A stretch of DNA of 54,665 nucleotides from Collinsella aerofaciens (GCF_015548375.1 NZ_JADMWW010000019.1:1-54665), one strand, 5' to 3'. Positions 26,695 to 37,493 are shown, counted from the first letter of the stretch. A program made the numbers and translations. The notes: a model not told the origin generated them from the letters alone.

Positions 26695-28795
26695 CGATGA
26701 GGAAAAAGATCAGGTACGCGCGGCGTCAGACTTGGTTGCCATCGTGCAGGAAACGGTTGAGCTCAAGCCCCGCGGCCATGAGTTTTGGGGCTGCTGTCCG
26801 TTTCATGGCGAAAAGACCCCATCGTTTCACATTATCCCTGCTACGCAGGTGTGGCACTGCTTTGGCTGCGGCGAGGGCGGCGACGTCTTCACCTATATCA
26901 TGAAGCGCGAGAACCTGAGTTTTCCCGAGTCGATCCGCTATTTGGCTGATCGTGCGGGCATTGAACTGCACGATACCGGTGCGCAGCGCGATCGCGGCAC
27001 CAAGCGTGCCCGCATCTATGACCTGTGCGCCGAGACGGCCCAGTTCTACCACACCATGCTTATGCGCGGTAAGGACAGCCGTCCGCGCGAGTACTTTGCC
27101 AGCCGCGGCATGGGTGGCGACGTCTGCCGCCGCTACTGCCTGGGCTTTGCACCGGGCCGTAACGCGCTGGTGTCGCAACTGTCCCAGGCGGGTTTTACCC
27201 CGCAGGAGATGATTGACGCCAACGTGGCCGTGAGCCGTGGGCGCGGACAGCTCGCCGACCGTTTTTACGACCGTGTGATGTTTCCCATTTTTGACGAGCA
27301 GGGTCATAACATCGCTTTTGGCGGGCGCATCATGGGCGATGGTCAGCCTAAGTACCTCAACACCGCCGAGACGAGCGTGTTTCATAAAAAGCGAAACCTC
27401 TACGGCTTTAACTGGGCCAAGGAGTTTATCGTCGCGCAGGATACCGCCATCGTGGTGGAGGGCTATACCGACTGCATCGCCTGCTGGGAGGCGGGGATCA
27501 AAAACGTCGTCGCCACGCTGGGCACGGCGCTCACGGAGCATCACGTCAAGACGCTAACCCGCTTTGCCAAGCGCATTGTGTATATGTTCGATGGCGACGC
27601 CGCCGGTCAAAAGGCCGCTCGCCGCGCGATTCAGTTTATTGAACAGGATTCGATGGACCTGCGCTGCGTGGTGCTGCCCGACGGCAACGACCCCATGGAG
27701 TTCATCACAGCACATGGCGGCGAGGCACTTCAGGCGCGCATCGATGCCGCCGAGCCGCTTATGGACTTTGTTTACCGTTCGCTGCAGGAGTCGAGCGACA
27801 TCACCACGCCGGGCGGTCGCGCCAAGGCGCTGGAAGATGCGCTGACGCTTATCTATCCGCTGCGCGATAGCTATATGATCGACACGTACTTTATCCAGAT
27901 TGCCGACCTGTTGGGTTTGGATCTGGAGACCGTGCGTGCGAGTTCGGGTCGCGTGTTTCGCGATTTCGCCAAGCGCGAAGATGCCGAGCGTCGTCGCGAG
28001 CAGAATTACGAGCGCCAGCGGGCGCAGGCCGAGCGCTCTGGAAATGCGGGCGGTCGGGCATCGGGTTCTCGCGATGCCGGTCGCGGTGCTTGGGCATCGG
28101 GCGCTACGCCGCCGGTGTCCGCGCCGGTCGAAGAAGAGCCGTACGACTACGTCCCGCTCGATGCCTACGGTGCCGCTCCCGTGGAGGTCGTCGACGACCT
28201 GCCGCCGATCGATGTGCCTGATGGTATGGGCGCTGTGCCTGTGCCTGATGGTTCGAACGCACCGGCTGCGGCGGCGCCGATGGTTTTGACCGATCTAGAG
28301 CGCAAGTCCTTGGCAGGGGAGCGCGAGCTGCTGACCATGCTCACGAGCTACCCCGACCTGTTCCGCACGTATGCCGACCGCATCTGCTCCATCGAGTGGG
28401 TTGACCCACGTCACGAGTCCATCGCATGGGCCGTTCTGGCAACGCCGCCGGGAACCGATCCTGCAGCCTGCATGGATGCGGCACGCTCGGTGTGTCCCGA
28501 GGCGGCAACGCTTGTGAGTGCCGGGCGCATCTCGGCGACGAGCAAGCACCCCACCGAGACGAACATCGTGTTTATGCTCGATACGCTCGAGCTCTACACC
28601 ATCAAACGCCGCATGCGTGCCGCACAGGCCAAGCTGCGCCAGGACCGTTCGCTCGATGATGAGGCCCGTCGCGCGCTGACCGTTCAGGCCGCGCAAGATT
28701 CGCAACGTCAACGCGAACTGCAAAAGTCGATCGGCGGCGTGGCGGACCCGTTCCGTTTGATCGGCCTGGAGGCCGCGGGCACCGAACAAGCCTAG
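26687..28795 (+). CDS. dnaG: DNA primase
   Basis: Synthesises RNA primers at the replication fork; 702 residues. The start is GTG 26687 behind GGGGGTGAG. The N-terminal zinc domain has CCPFH and CFGCGEGGD. The catalytic TOPRIM core has VVEGYTDCIACW and YMFDGDAAGQKAA. After an Arg/Gly-rich, Pro-rich linker (about residues 425-545), the C-terminal helicase-binding domain follows. It sits directly before rpoD, the classic primase-sigma part of the macromolecular synthesis operon. Confidence 0.95.
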   Translation: MISDEEKDQVRAASDLVAIVQETVELKPRGHEFWGCCPFHGEKTPSFHIIPATQVWHCFGCGEGGDVFTYIMKRENLSFPESIRYLADRAGIELHDTGAQRDRGTKRARIYDLCAETAQFYHTMLMRGKDSRPREYFASRGMGGDVCRRYCLGFAPGRNALVSQLSQAGFTPQEMIDANVAVSRGRGQLADRFYDRVMFPIFDEQGHNIAFGGRIMGDGQPKYLNTAETSVFHKKRNLYGFNWAKEFIVAQDTAIVVEGYTDCIACWEAGIKNVVATLGTALTEHHVKTLTRFAKRIVYMFDGDAAGQKAARRAIQFIEQDSMDLRCVVLPDGNDPMEFITAHGGEALQARIDAAEPLMDFVYRSLQESSDITTPGGRAKALEDALTLIYPLRDSYMIDTYFIQIADLLGLDLETVRASSGRVFRDFAKREDAERRREQNYERQRAQAERSGNAGGRASGSRDAGRGAWASGATPPVSAPVEEEPYDYVPLDAYGAAPVEVVDDLPPIDVPDGMGAVPVPDGSNAPAAAAPMVLTDLERKSLAGERELLTMLTSYPDLFRTYADRICSIEWVDPRHESIAWAVLATPPGTDPAACMDAARSVCPEAATLVSAGRISATSKHPTETNIVFMLDTLELYTIKRRMRAAQAKLRQDRSLDDEARRALTVQAAQDSQRQRELQKSIGGVADPFRLIGLEAAGTEQA

Positions 28796-28905
28796 ATGTT
28801 GTGGTCAACCAGCGTATTCTCGCCTATATCCAGTCTTCTTTTTGGGTATAGACGTCAATGTGTGTGCTAAAGTATTGAGTCCTGTGGACTATGAAGGGAG
28901 AATCT

Positions 28906-30255
<1,350 letters not shown>

Positions 30256-30266
30256 TCAAGCAAGAG

Positions 30267-30300
30267 GCGCCCTCAAGCACATCCGCTTGAGGGCGCTTTC
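30267..30300 (+). terminator. Terminator after rpoD
   Basis: GCGCCCTCAAGC (30267-30278) pairs perfectly with GCTTGAGGGCGC (30285-30296), followed by TTTC. It lies 12 nt after the rpoD stop. Confidence 0.75.
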
Positions 30301-30303
30301 ATG

Positions 30304-30359
30304 TAGTCGTTGGGGACGTTCTTGAATGACTGGTCGTTTAAGAACGTCCCCAATGACTA
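30304..30359. repeat. REP-like palindrome with GGGGACGTTCTT arms
   Basis: Arms 30304-30323 and 30340-30359 are 20 nt each with one mismatch; the inner TTGGGGACGTTCTT / AAGAACGTCCCCAA is perfect, around a 16-nt loop. It follows a complete terminator, so it is not needed for termination. It resembles the repetitive extragenic palindromes mobilised by Y1 (RAYT-type) transposases. Confidence 0.6.
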
Positions 30360-30385
30360 GGTCGGAAAATTTCTTAAAAAAGTTC

Positions 30386-30413
30386 TTGCCCTGAGCTGAT
30401 TCGTCCGTATAAT
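30386..30413 (+). promoter_or_regulatory. Promoter of tRNA-Asn
   Basis: TTGCCC (30386-30391) and the consensus TATAAT (30408-30413) with 16-nt spacing, 31 nt ahead of the tRNA. Confidence 0.7.
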
Positions 30414-30443
30414 AAACTTCGTTGCTTGAGAGCACGCACCTAT

Positions 30444-30518
30444 TCCTCGGTAGCTCAATGGTAGAGCACGCGGCTGTTAACCGCGCTGTTGTAGGTTCGA
30501 GTCCTACCCGGGGAGCCA
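30444..30518 (+). tRNA. tRNA-Asn (GTT)
   Basis: A complete cloverleaf is visible. The acceptor stem pairs TCCTCGG with CCGGGGA, with discriminator G and an encoded CCA. The D-arm is AGCTCAATGGTAGAGC. The anticodon stem CGCGG/CCGCG holds loop CTGTTAA, anticodon GTT. The T-arm is GTAGGTTCGAGTCCTAC. It has its own promoter upstream and terminator downstream. Confidence 0.96.
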
Positions 30519-30524
30519 GGTTGT

Positions 30525-30554
30525 AAAACCCGTCGCTTATGCGGCGGGTTTTTT
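30525..30554 (+). terminator. Terminator of the tRNA-Asn gene
   Basis: AAAACCCG with inner CGC pairs with GCG and CGGGTTTT around TTAT, ending in a run of six T. It is a textbook intrinsic terminator. Confidence 0.85.
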
Positions 30555-30712
30555 CATGCCGCGACCACTTGACTCGAACGTTGCCATATCAACATTTCGT
30601 GTCGAGGATGTAATCCCGCGACCCACCACCTCAACATGGCGCGGTCGTTGTAGAATATTGCAATGATTGCTCCCACGACATGGTGCCGCGAGCACCAGAT
30701 AAGGAGATTCTT

Positions 30713-31069
30713 GTGTCTGAGACCATTAACGGCAGCCTGAGCGTCTCGAACGACGTTATTGCCGATATTGCCGGTTATGCCGCGATGACGTGCTATGGCG
30801 TCGTCGGTATGGCTGAGCAGCTCCAAGGCGCCGAGAGCGTGCGCCTGCTTGCCGGTCAGCGCCTCCGCAAGGGCGTGCTTGTCTCCGCCGACGAGAACGG
30901 CCTTACGGTCGATCTTCACGTCGTGCTCGAGAACGGCGTCAACATGAAGTCCGTCTGCCACAATCTTTCGAGCTCCGTTGCCTTCACCCTGCAGGAGATC
31001 GCCCAGATCGATCCCGCCAGCCTTAAGATCGGCATTCACATCGACGCGCTCAAGAGCCGTCTGAACTAG
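30713..31069 (+). CDS. Asp23/Gls24 family envelope-stress protein
   Basis: A 118-residue protein of the Asp23/Gls24 (DUF322) family. The family core is recognisable: SNDVIADIAGYAAMTCYGVVGM, followed by VDLHVVLENGVNM, then LTLQEI-type helices. In Firmicutes a small member lies directly before the DAK2 gene yloV/fakA, exactly as here. The start is GTG 30713, set by AAGGAG at 30701-30706. The exact role in fatty-acid or envelope homeostasis is not known. Confidence 0.85.
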   Translation: MSETINGSLSVSNDVIADIAGYAAMTCYGVVGMAEQLQGAESVRLLAGQRLRKGVLVSADENGLTVDLHVVLENGVNMKSVCHNLSSSVAFTLQEIAQIDPASLKIGIHIDALKSRLN

Positions 31070-31096
31070 CATCCGAAAACGGAGATTCAAATACCC

Positions 31097-32758
31097 ATGA
31101 TTGCAAAGACCATTCGCACCTGTTTTCCGATCGCTGCGGCTGCTGTTTCCGACAAGGCCGAGGAGATCAACAAGCTCAATGTCTTCCCCGTACCCGACGG
31201 CGACACCGGTACCAACATGTCGCTCACGCTCGCCTCGGTGACCAAGGAGCTTTCCGCCCTTCCCGCCGATGCCGATATGGAGGCCATCGCCGGCGCCATC
31301 ACCCACGGCTCCCTGATGGGTGCCCGCGGCAACTCCGGCGTCATCACCTCTCAGATCCTGCGCGGCGTGGCCGAGGGTCTCGTCTCTGCTGATGAGCCCA
31401 TCACGTCCGCCAACATCGCCTATGCGTTCCGCCGCGCCGTCAAGGTCGCCTTCCAGGCCGTCCGTAAGCCCATCGAGGGCACGATTCTCACGGTGCTGCG
31501 CGATGTCTCGACCAAGGCCGACGAGTGCGAAAAGAAGAAGTTCTCGGCCGAGGACGCGCTCGATGCCATCGTCGTCGAGGCCTACCAGTCCGTCGCTCGC
31601 ACGCCCGACCTGCTGCCCGTTCTGAAGGAGAACGGCGTGGTCGACTCCGGCGCCTTTGGCTTTGCTATTTTCCTTGAGAACTTTGTTGCCGCCGCGCTTG
31701 GTCGCAGCACCGTTGTCGAGGATTTCTCCGCTACGTTTGAGTCGGCCGGCTCTGCCCGCGATGCCGCTCTTGGCCGCGTTGAGATCGAGGCTAACGACGA
31801 CTGGGAGGGCTCGGAGTTCCGCTACTGCAACGAGTTTCTCTTTAAGGCCGACGCCCCGTTTGACGAGGACGAATGCCTTAAGTTCCTAGGCTCCATGGGC
31901 GACTGTGAGCTACTCGTGGGCGCCTACCCCGATTACAAGATCCACGTGCACTCCAACACCCCCAACCTGGTGCTCGAGCACATGCTTCAGCTTGGTCAGA
32001 TCTACGAGGTCTTTATCCACAACATGGAGATGGAGGCCCACGACCGTACCGCCAAGATTCATGAGGACCAGGAAAAGGCCGCCGAGCCCGCCAAGGCGCT
32101 GGGCTTTGTCGCCGTTGCCGCTGGGTCCGGCGAGGCAGACATCCTCAAGTCCCTCGGCGTCGACGTGATCGTGTCGGGTGGTCAGACCATGAACCCCTCG
32201 ACTGCAGACCTGCTGGGCGCCGTTGACCAGGTCAACGCGACCTCGGTCATCATCCTGCCCAATAACGGCAACATCCGCATGGCTGCCGAGGCCGCAGCCT
32301 CAGCCTGCACCGACAAGAAGGTCGCCGTCGTTCCCACCAAGACCGTTCCGCAGGCCTTCTCCGCGCTGTTCGCGGTCCTGCCCGATTCCGAGCTCGAGGA
32401 TGCCGTCGCCGCTATGGTCGACGCCATCAGCGAGGTCCGCGATGGCGAGGTCACCCGCGCCGTGCGCGACTCCAGCGCCTCCGACGGTTCGCCAATTCAC
32501 TCCGGTGACGTCATGGGCATCATTGCCGGCTCCATCGATGTCGTCGGCTCCGACGTGAAGCAGGTCACGCTCGATTGCATCAACCGCATGCAGGAGGAAG
32601 AGGAGGGCGACGCGCTGACGATTCTGGCCGGCGAGGAGCTGTCCGATGAAGCCTTCCAGGAGATCGTCGACGCTATCGAGGAGGCTCAGCCCGACCTGGA
32701 GATCGACGCCCATCGTGGCGAGCAGCCGCTCTATCCTGTGATCTTCTCGATCGAGTAG
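31097..32758 (+). CDS. fakA: Fatty-acid kinase catalytic subunit, DAK2-type
   Basis: A 553-residue protein. The N-terminal DAK2 kinase domain (first 200 residues) has KLNVFPVPDGDTGTNM and HGSLMGARGNSGVI, which bind ATP and Mg. Middle and C-terminal domains of the YloV/FakA type follow (VIVSGGQTMNPST, VIILPNNGNI). With a FakB fatty-acid-binding protein, which is not in this window, it phosphorylates free fatty acids for PlsX/PlsY. plsX lies about 5 kb downstream, so the product can enter phospholipid synthesis there. Confidence 0.88.
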   Translation: MIAKTIRTCFPIAAAAVSDKAEEINKLNVFPVPDGDTGTNMSLTLASVTKELSALPADADMEAIAGAITHGSLMGARGNSGVITSQILRGVAEGLVSADEPITSANIAYAFRRAVKVAFQAVRKPIEGTILTVLRDVSTKADECEKKKFSAEDALDAIVVEAYQSVARTPDLLPVLKENGVVDSGAFGFAIFLENFVAAALGRSTVVEDFSATFESAGSARDAALGRVEIEANDDWEGSEFRYCNEFLFKADAPFDEDECLKFLGSMGDCELLVGAYPDYKIHVHSNTPNLVLEHMLQLGQIYEVFIHNMEMEAHDRTAKIHEDQEKAAEPAKALGFVAVAAGSGEADILKSLGVDVIVSGGQTMNPSTADLLGAVDQVNATSVIILPNNGNIRMAAEAAASACTDKKVAVVPTKTVPQAFSALFAVLPDSELEDAVAAMVDAISEVRDGEVTRAVRDSSASDGSPIHSGDVMGIIAGSIDVVGSDVKQVTLDCINRMQEEEEGDALTILAGEELSDEAFQEIVDAIEEAQPDLEIDAHRGEQPLYPVIFSIE

Positions 32759-32768
32759 GCATCTGCCC

Positions 32769-34946
32769 ATGTCCGAGCTCTGCTCCGTGCCGCGCGTCTC
32801 GGATCGCTTTGCCCAGAGCAATGCGCTCGACGAGGATATTGCGCGACTCAAATATGTTTCGGGTAAACGTGAGGAGGCCCTTCGCCGTCTGGGAATTCGG
32901 ACGGTGGGGGACCTCCTTCTCCATATCCCTCATCGATACCTGGACTTTACGCGCTCCTGGTCCATCGAGATGGCGCCCATCGGTACCGTGTGCACCATCA
33001 TCGCCACGGTCGACCGTATCGTTCAAAAGAAGCCGCGTCCGCGCATGCAGGTGACCGAGGTCTCACTCGTTGATGAGACGGGCGTGCTGCAGGTCGCCTT
33101 TTTCCGTCAGCCTTGGATTGCCCAGCAGCTTAAGCAGGGCGACCGCCTGGCCGTGATGGGCAAGGTTGAGTTTGCCTACGGTTTTAAGCAGATGGCCTCG
33201 CCGCACTTTGAAAAGCTCGATGAGGGGCGTGCTGCGGGCACCATTTTGCCGGTCCATTATGTGAGTGACGGCGTGAGCCAGGCATGGATGCGCCGCATCG
33301 TAAGTGGCGCGCTCGAGGTCGTCGGCAATCCTTTCGACCCGATTCCCGCACGCTTGCGCGTTAAACGTCGCCTGATGAGCAATGCTCGTGCGCTTCGATC
33401 GATCCACTTTCCCTCGAGCATGGCTGAGCGCGATATCGCGCGCGCACGGCTTGCCTACGAGGAGTGCCTCTACCTGCAGCTGGCGCTGCGCCTGCGCAAC
33501 GACGGCGGCCTGGTCGATGTGGTGCCCTATGCCCACACCGCGGGCGAGCACCTGGCCGCGCTTAAGCAGGCCCTGCCGTTTTCGCTGAGCGACGAGCAGG
33601 AGGCCGCGTTCCAAGACATCCTGCGCGATATGTGCGATGGCGGGCGCGTGATGAACCGCCTGCTGTTGGGCGACGTCGGTACCGGCAAGACCGCCGTTGC
33701 CGCCTGCGCGCTGGCTGTGGCTGCCGATAGCGGCACGCAGGCCTGCGTTATGGCGCCCACGGGCGTGCTGGCGCGTCAATATGCCGATAAGACCGGCCCC
33801 TTGCTCTCGCGGGCTGGCATGACCTGGGCGCTCCTGACGGGCGCCACGCCGGCGGCCGAGCGCGAGCGGATCCGTGCCCAGCTGGAATCGGGCGAGCTCG
33901 ATGTCCTCTTTGGCACCCACGCGGTGCTTTCGGATAACGTTGCGTTCAAGCATCTGTCGCTCGTGGTCATCGATGAGCAGCACCGGTTTGGCGTCGGCCA
34001 ACGCAACGCCCTGCGTGCGAAGGGCCCTGGTGCCGATCTGCTCGTTATGACGGCAACGCCCATCCCACGTACGCTGGCGCTTTCGGTCTACGGCGATCTG
34101 GACACGAGCATCATCCGCCATCGGCCCGTCCCTGGCGCTGGCGTGACGACACGCGTGCTTACCGAGTCGAGCCGCGACCTTGCCTATGGCGCCATCCGCG
34201 AGGCGCATGAAAAGGGTCAGCAGGCCTACGTGATTTGCCCGCTCGTGGAGCCGAGCGACTCGGCCGATGAGCTGGAGGACGTGCCCGGTATCGCTCGCGA
34301 CGACGAGGGCCGCGTGACGGTCCCCGTGCCGCTGCACGATACGGTGACCGAGCTCGATCGCCTGCGTCTGGCGTTGCCGGGTCTTGCCATCGAGCGCCTT
34401 CACGGCCGCATGCCAGTGGGGGAGAAGGATCGGGTTATCGATGCCTTCAAGCGCGGCGAGATCGACGTGCTCGTCTCGACTACGGTGGTCGAGGTGGGCG
34501 TCGACGTGCCCAACGCCACCGTCATGGTCATCGAGAACGGTGAGCGCTTTGGCTTGGCGGCCCTGCACCAGCTGCGCGGCCGCGTGGGCCGCGGCAGCGT
34601 GTCGGGCACCTGCCTGGTCATGACGCACTCCAAGGGCAACGGCGGCGCTTCGGCGGCGCAAGACCGTCTCCAGTCGCTCGAAAAGACCTCGGACGGCTTT
34701 ACGCTCGCCCAGATGGACCTTCGTCTGCGCCACGAGGGCGAAATCCTGGGGTACCGCCAGCATGGCGGTGTGACTCTGCGCTTTGTCGACCTGGATGCCG
34801 ACGAGGAGCTGATCGAGTGGGCCCATTTGGACGCGGTCGAGCTCTTGCGGTATGCTTGCAACCTTGACTCCGTGGCGACGCGCCCCCTGCGCGATGCGGT
34901 CGCCATGCGATATCGACACATTTTTAAGGAGGTCAGCGGAGGATGA
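32769..34946 (+). CDS. recG: ATP-dependent DNA helicase RecG
   Basis: Branch-migrating helicase for stalled forks; 725 residues. An N-terminal wedge with OB fold (GTVCTIIATVDRIVQKKPRPR...) precedes the two helicase domains: Walker A GDVGTGKT, DEQH box VVIDEQHRFGVGQR, motif III TATPIPRTLA, and QLRGRVGRG with the TRG hairpin. It starts 10 nt after fakA, and its stop overlaps the rsmD ATG by 4 nt. Confidence 0.94.
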   Translation: MSELCSVPRVSDRFAQSNALDEDIARLKYVSGKREEALRRLGIRTVGDLLLHIPHRYLDFTRSWSIEMAPIGTVCTIIATVDRIVQKKPRPRMQVTEVSLVDETGVLQVAFFRQPWIAQQLKQGDRLAVMGKVEFAYGFKQMASPHFEKLDEGRAAGTILPVHYVSDGVSQAWMRRIVSGALEVVGNPFDPIPARLRVKRRLMSNARALRSIHFPSSMAERDIARARLAYEECLYLQLALRLRNDGGLVDVVPYAHTAGEHLAALKQALPFSLSDEQEAAFQDILRDMCDGGRVMNRLLLGDVGTGKTAVAACALAVAADSGTQACVMAPTGVLARQYADKTGPLLSRAGMTWALLTGATPAAERERIRAQLESGELDVLFGTHAVLSDNVAFKHLSLVVIDEQHRFGVGQRNALRAKGPGADLLVMTATPIPRTLALSVYGDLDTSIIRHRPVPGAGVTTRVLTESSRDLAYGAIREAHEKGQQAYVICPLVEPSDSADELEDVPGIARDDEGRVTVPVPLHDTVTELDRLRLALPGLAIERLHGRMPVGEKDRVIDAFKRGEIDVLVSTTVVEVGVDVPNATVMVIENGERFGLAALHQLRGRVGRGSVSGTCLVMTHSKGNGGASAAQDRLQSLEKTSDGFTLAQMDLRLRHEGEILGYRQHGGVTLRFVDLDADEELIEWAHLDAVELLRYACNLDSVATRPLRDAVAMRYRHIFKEVSGG

Positions 34947-35599
34947 GAATCATCGGCGGCGAATGGCGCGGTCGTAAGATCGAGGAGCCCCGTGGTCGCG
35001 ATGTCACCCGCCCCACGACCGATCGTGTGCGCGAGGCATGCGCATCTATGGTCATGTCGGCATTCGACTTCGATCTGGACGAGGTCCGCGTGCTGGACGC
35101 CTTTGGCGGCTCCGGTGCCTTAGGGTTAGAGATGCTCTCACGTGGTGCCCGCTCGCTCACGACGTTCGAGATCGATCGGAATGCCGCGCGGCTCATTACC
35201 AAGAATATCGAGTCGCTCTGCCGTGACCGTGCGCGTTGGCGCGTGATAGCGGGCGACATGCTGGCGAGTGCCTCGCGCGGTCGTGTGCCGGGCGGCCCCT
35301 TTGATCTGGTCCTGCTCGACCCGCCCTATGCTTTTGGTGCCGAGCCGGTCGAGGAGCTGCTGCAGAACCTGGCTCAGCAGGGTCTTCTTGCACCTGGCGC
35401 TTATGCCCTGTTTGAGCATGCCGCCGCCGATGCGGGCGCGCATCCGGCAGGCTTTGAGACTGTACGTGAGAAGCGCTACGGCATTACCTCGGTCGACCTG
35501 CTTCGTTGGGTCGGCGATGACGATGGTGAGGGCGATAGCGCCGGCACCGATGCTGACAACAACGATGCCACGACGTTTCAGGAGGATGCTCATGAGTGA
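34943..35599 (+). CDS. rsmD: 16S rRNA (guanine-966-N2)-methyltransferase
   Basis: A 218-residue SAM-dependent methyltransferase that modifies G966. The opening MRIIGGEWRGRKI and RPTTDRVREA are family hallmarks, VLDAFGGSGALGLE is the SAM motif, and LVLLDPPYAFG is the catalytic (N/D)PPY motif. The C-terminus carries a low-complexity acidic tail of about 25 residues. It overlaps recG and coaD, as in many Gram-positive genomes. Confidence 0.93.
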   Translation: MRIIGGEWRGRKIEEPRGRDVTRPTTDRVREACASMVMSAFDFDLDEVRVLDAFGGSGALGLEMLSRGARSLTTFEIDRNAARLITKNIESLCRDRARWRVIAGDMLASASRGRVPGGPFDLVLLDPPYAFGAEPVEELLQNLAQQGLLAPGAYALFEHAAADAGAHPAGFETVREKRYGITSVDLLRWVGDDDGEGDSAGTDADNNDATTFQEDAHE

Positions 35600-36089
35600 C
35601 ACCATCAATCGCGTGATCGTCCCGGGCACCTTCGATCCCATCACGTTTGGCCATATCGATGTGATCCGCCGCGCCCGCCGCATCTTTCCCAGTGTGATCG
35701 TCGCTGTTGCCGAGTCACAGGGTAAAAACGGTGTGGGCACCACGTTTATGCTCGATGAGCGCGTGGCGCTGGCCCGCGAGGCGCTCGGTAATATCGACGG
35801 CGTCGAAGTCCTGCCCTTTACCGGCCTCTTGGTCGACTTCGCTCGTGAGCAGGGGGCGGGGGCCGTGGTCAAGGGCCTGCGCGCCATGACCGACTTTGAG
35901 TATGAGCTGCAGCAGGCCGACCTCAATTATCGCTTGGATAGCGAGCTGGAGTCCATCTTTGTCATGAGTGCTCCGCAGTACGGTTACATCTCGAGCTCGG
36001 TCGTTCGCCAGATCGCCTCGCTCGGCAGCGATGTATCGACGTTTGTGCCGCCCAACGTGGTCGAAGCGCTCAGACATCGCTTTTCGTGA
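35592..36089 (+). CDS. coaD: Phosphopantetheine adenylyltransferase
   Basis: Penultimate enzyme of coenzyme A synthesis; 165 residues. The nucleotidyltransferase motif is PGTFDPITFGHIDVI (T-x-G-H), and the C-terminal YGYISSSVVRQIA is conserved. The start is ATG 35592, 8 nt inside the rsmD end and behind GGAGG. Supplying CoA links it to the acyl-carrier protein and phospholipid genes downstream. Confidence 0.94.
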   Translation: MSDTINRVIVPGTFDPITFGHIDVIRRARRIFPSVIVAVAESQGKNGVGTTFMLDERVALAREALGNIDGVEVLPFTGLLVDFAREQGAGAVVKGLRAMTDFEYELQQADLNYRLDSELESIFVMSAPQYGYISSSVVRQIASLGSDVSTFVPPNVVEALRHRFS

Positions 36090-36157
36090 CGTTTTTTATT
36101 GCCTGGTGGCATGTGGTAAACTAGCACGATGATATGTTACCTATGAAAGGAGACCGG

Positions 36158-36655
36158 ATGCCGGGCGAGAATTTTCCTGGCGATAGGATCGTCAGCTTGG
36201 TCGATGAGCTCGAAGGGCTGATCGAGGAAGCCAAGCCGCCTTTCGGCAAGAACGCTCAGTTCAAGGTCATCGACGCCGACGTGTTCTTCAATATCCTCGA
36301 CGAGATCCGCATGAGCTATCCCGAGGAGTGGCAGAAGTCCCGCCGTATCCTTAAGGAGCGCGAGGAGCTTATGGCTTCCGCCGCCGCTCAGGCTGATTCC
36401 ATCATCGCCGACGCTCAGCAGCAGGCCCTCACCATTGCCGGTGAGCAGGAGATCGTCCGCCTTGCGCAGCAGCAGGCCGACGACATCCGCGATCGTGCCC
36501 AGCAGTACGAGCGCGAGACGCGTTATGCTGCCGAGGACTACGCGGAGCAGGTCTTTACGCACCTGGAGGAGAACCTCAAGAGCCTGACTGGCACCGTTAC
36601 CCGTTGCCGTCAGCAGCTCAACGAGGGTGCCGCCCAACAGAATGGTCAGTGGTAA
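36158..36655 (+). CDS. Coiled-coil protein, DivIVA/AtpF-like, unknown role
   Basis: A 165-residue soluble protein. The start is ATG 36158, from AAAGGAGA at 36146-36153; an in-frame ATG at 36143 lies before that site. Residues about 60-145 are a long Ala/Gln/Glu-rich coiled coil (ADSIIADAQQQALTIAGEQE), of the kind seen in DivIVA- or ATP-synthase-b-like proteins. No transmembrane helix is seen. It lies between coaD and the DUF177 gene, sharing a TAATG junction with the latter. A role in cell-envelope organisation is only a guess. TGGTAAACT at 36114-36122 is an extended -10 candidate. Confidence 0.7.
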   Translation: MPGENFPGDRIVSLVDELEGLIEEAKPPFGKNAQFKVIDADVFFNILDEIRMSYPEEWQKSRRILKEREELMASAAAQADSIIADAQQQALTIAGEQEIVRLAQQQADDIRDRAQQYERETRYAAEDYAEQVFTHLEENLKSLTGTVTRCRQQLNEGAAQQNGQW

Positions 36656-37209
36656 TGGCTGAGTTTCCGAGCGTTACCGTCGATCTTTCCGAGCAGCTCG
36701 AGTTTCCTGGAGATTCGTATCCGCTGACCGGTAAGGTCGATGTCGCCACCTACACGGTGGGCGAGAAGGAGTACCAGCTTCAGGACGGCATCGACTACGA
36801 CGTTGTCTTTACCAATGCCGGTACCGGTGTCTTGCTCACGGGCATGGTCCGCGCGCACGCCACCGGCGAGTGCGACCGTTGCCTGGAGCCCGCCTCGTTT
36901 GATATCGCCGGAGAGATCGAGGAGTTCTACCTCTTTGAGGAGCCCGAGGATCCCGAGGCCTACGAGGACGGCTACGAGCTCCTGGGTGAGGACCGCATCG
37001 TCGATCTGGGTGAGCCCATCAATGACGCGGTCGTTATGGACACGCCGTTTGTGGTGCTCTGCAAGCCCGATTGCCGTGGTCTGTGCCCCACCTGCGGTTG
37101 CAATCTCAACGTCGAGCAATGCGATTGCGCCGCCCAGGCAGAGGCAGAATGGGCCGCTGCCACGGAAAATCCATTTGCAGCATTGAAGAATCTCAAGCTC
37201 GATGAGTAA
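36655..37209 (+). CDS. DUF177 (YceD) family protein
   Basis: A 184-residue protein with the DUF177 cysteine pattern: GECDRCLEPAS in the middle and CKPDCRGLCPTCGCNLN near the end, probably a metal site. DUF177 genes nearly always precede rpmF, as here, and the family is linked to 23S rRNA or ribosome assembly. The start is ATG 36655 in the TAATG junction with the preceding gene. Confidence 0.88.
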   Translation: MAEFPSVTVDLSEQLEFPGDSYPLTGKVDVATYTVGEKEYQLQDGIDYDVVFTNAGTGVLLTGMVRAHATGECDRCLEPASFDIAGEIEEFYLFEEPEDPEAYEDGYELLGEDRIVDLGEPINDAVVMDTPFVVLCKPDCRGLCPTCGCNLNVEQCDCAAQAEAEWAAATENPFAALKNLKLDE

Positions 37210-37273
37210 AACTGTGGTAGTATCGCTACTTGCGCGTAATCGCCACACTGGATAGTTCATAAGGAAGGTCACT

Positions 37274-37453
37274 ATGCCCGTACCTAAACAAAAGCAGGGT
37301 CGTATCCGCACTCACACCCGTCGTTCCGCCAACATGAAGATCTCGGCTGCTGCTCAGTCCACGTGCCCCCGTTGCGGCGCTGTCAAGCTTCCGCACCACG
37401 TGTGCCCCAGCTGCGGTTTCTACAAGGACCGCGAGGTTATCGTTACCGAGTAA
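37274..37453 (+). CDS. rpmF: 50S ribosomal protein L32
   Basis: A 59-residue ribosomal protein: MPVPKQKQGRIRTHTRRS at the N-terminus, then a zinc ribbon CPRC...CPSC. The start is ATG 37274 behind AAGGAAGG. It is followed by a terminator-like hairpin before plsX. Confidence 0.95.
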   Translation: MPVPKQKQGRIRTHTRRSANMKISAAAQSTCPRCGAVKLPHHVCPSCGFYKDREVIVTE

Positions 37454-37493
37454 CGGTATACTCTGGATGCGATGCCGTTCCAAATGGAACCAC

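Noticed and set aside
30260-30360. CRISPR-like repeats near rpoD
   Set aside because: There is one terminator and one palindrome, not a regular series of direct repeats with spacers.
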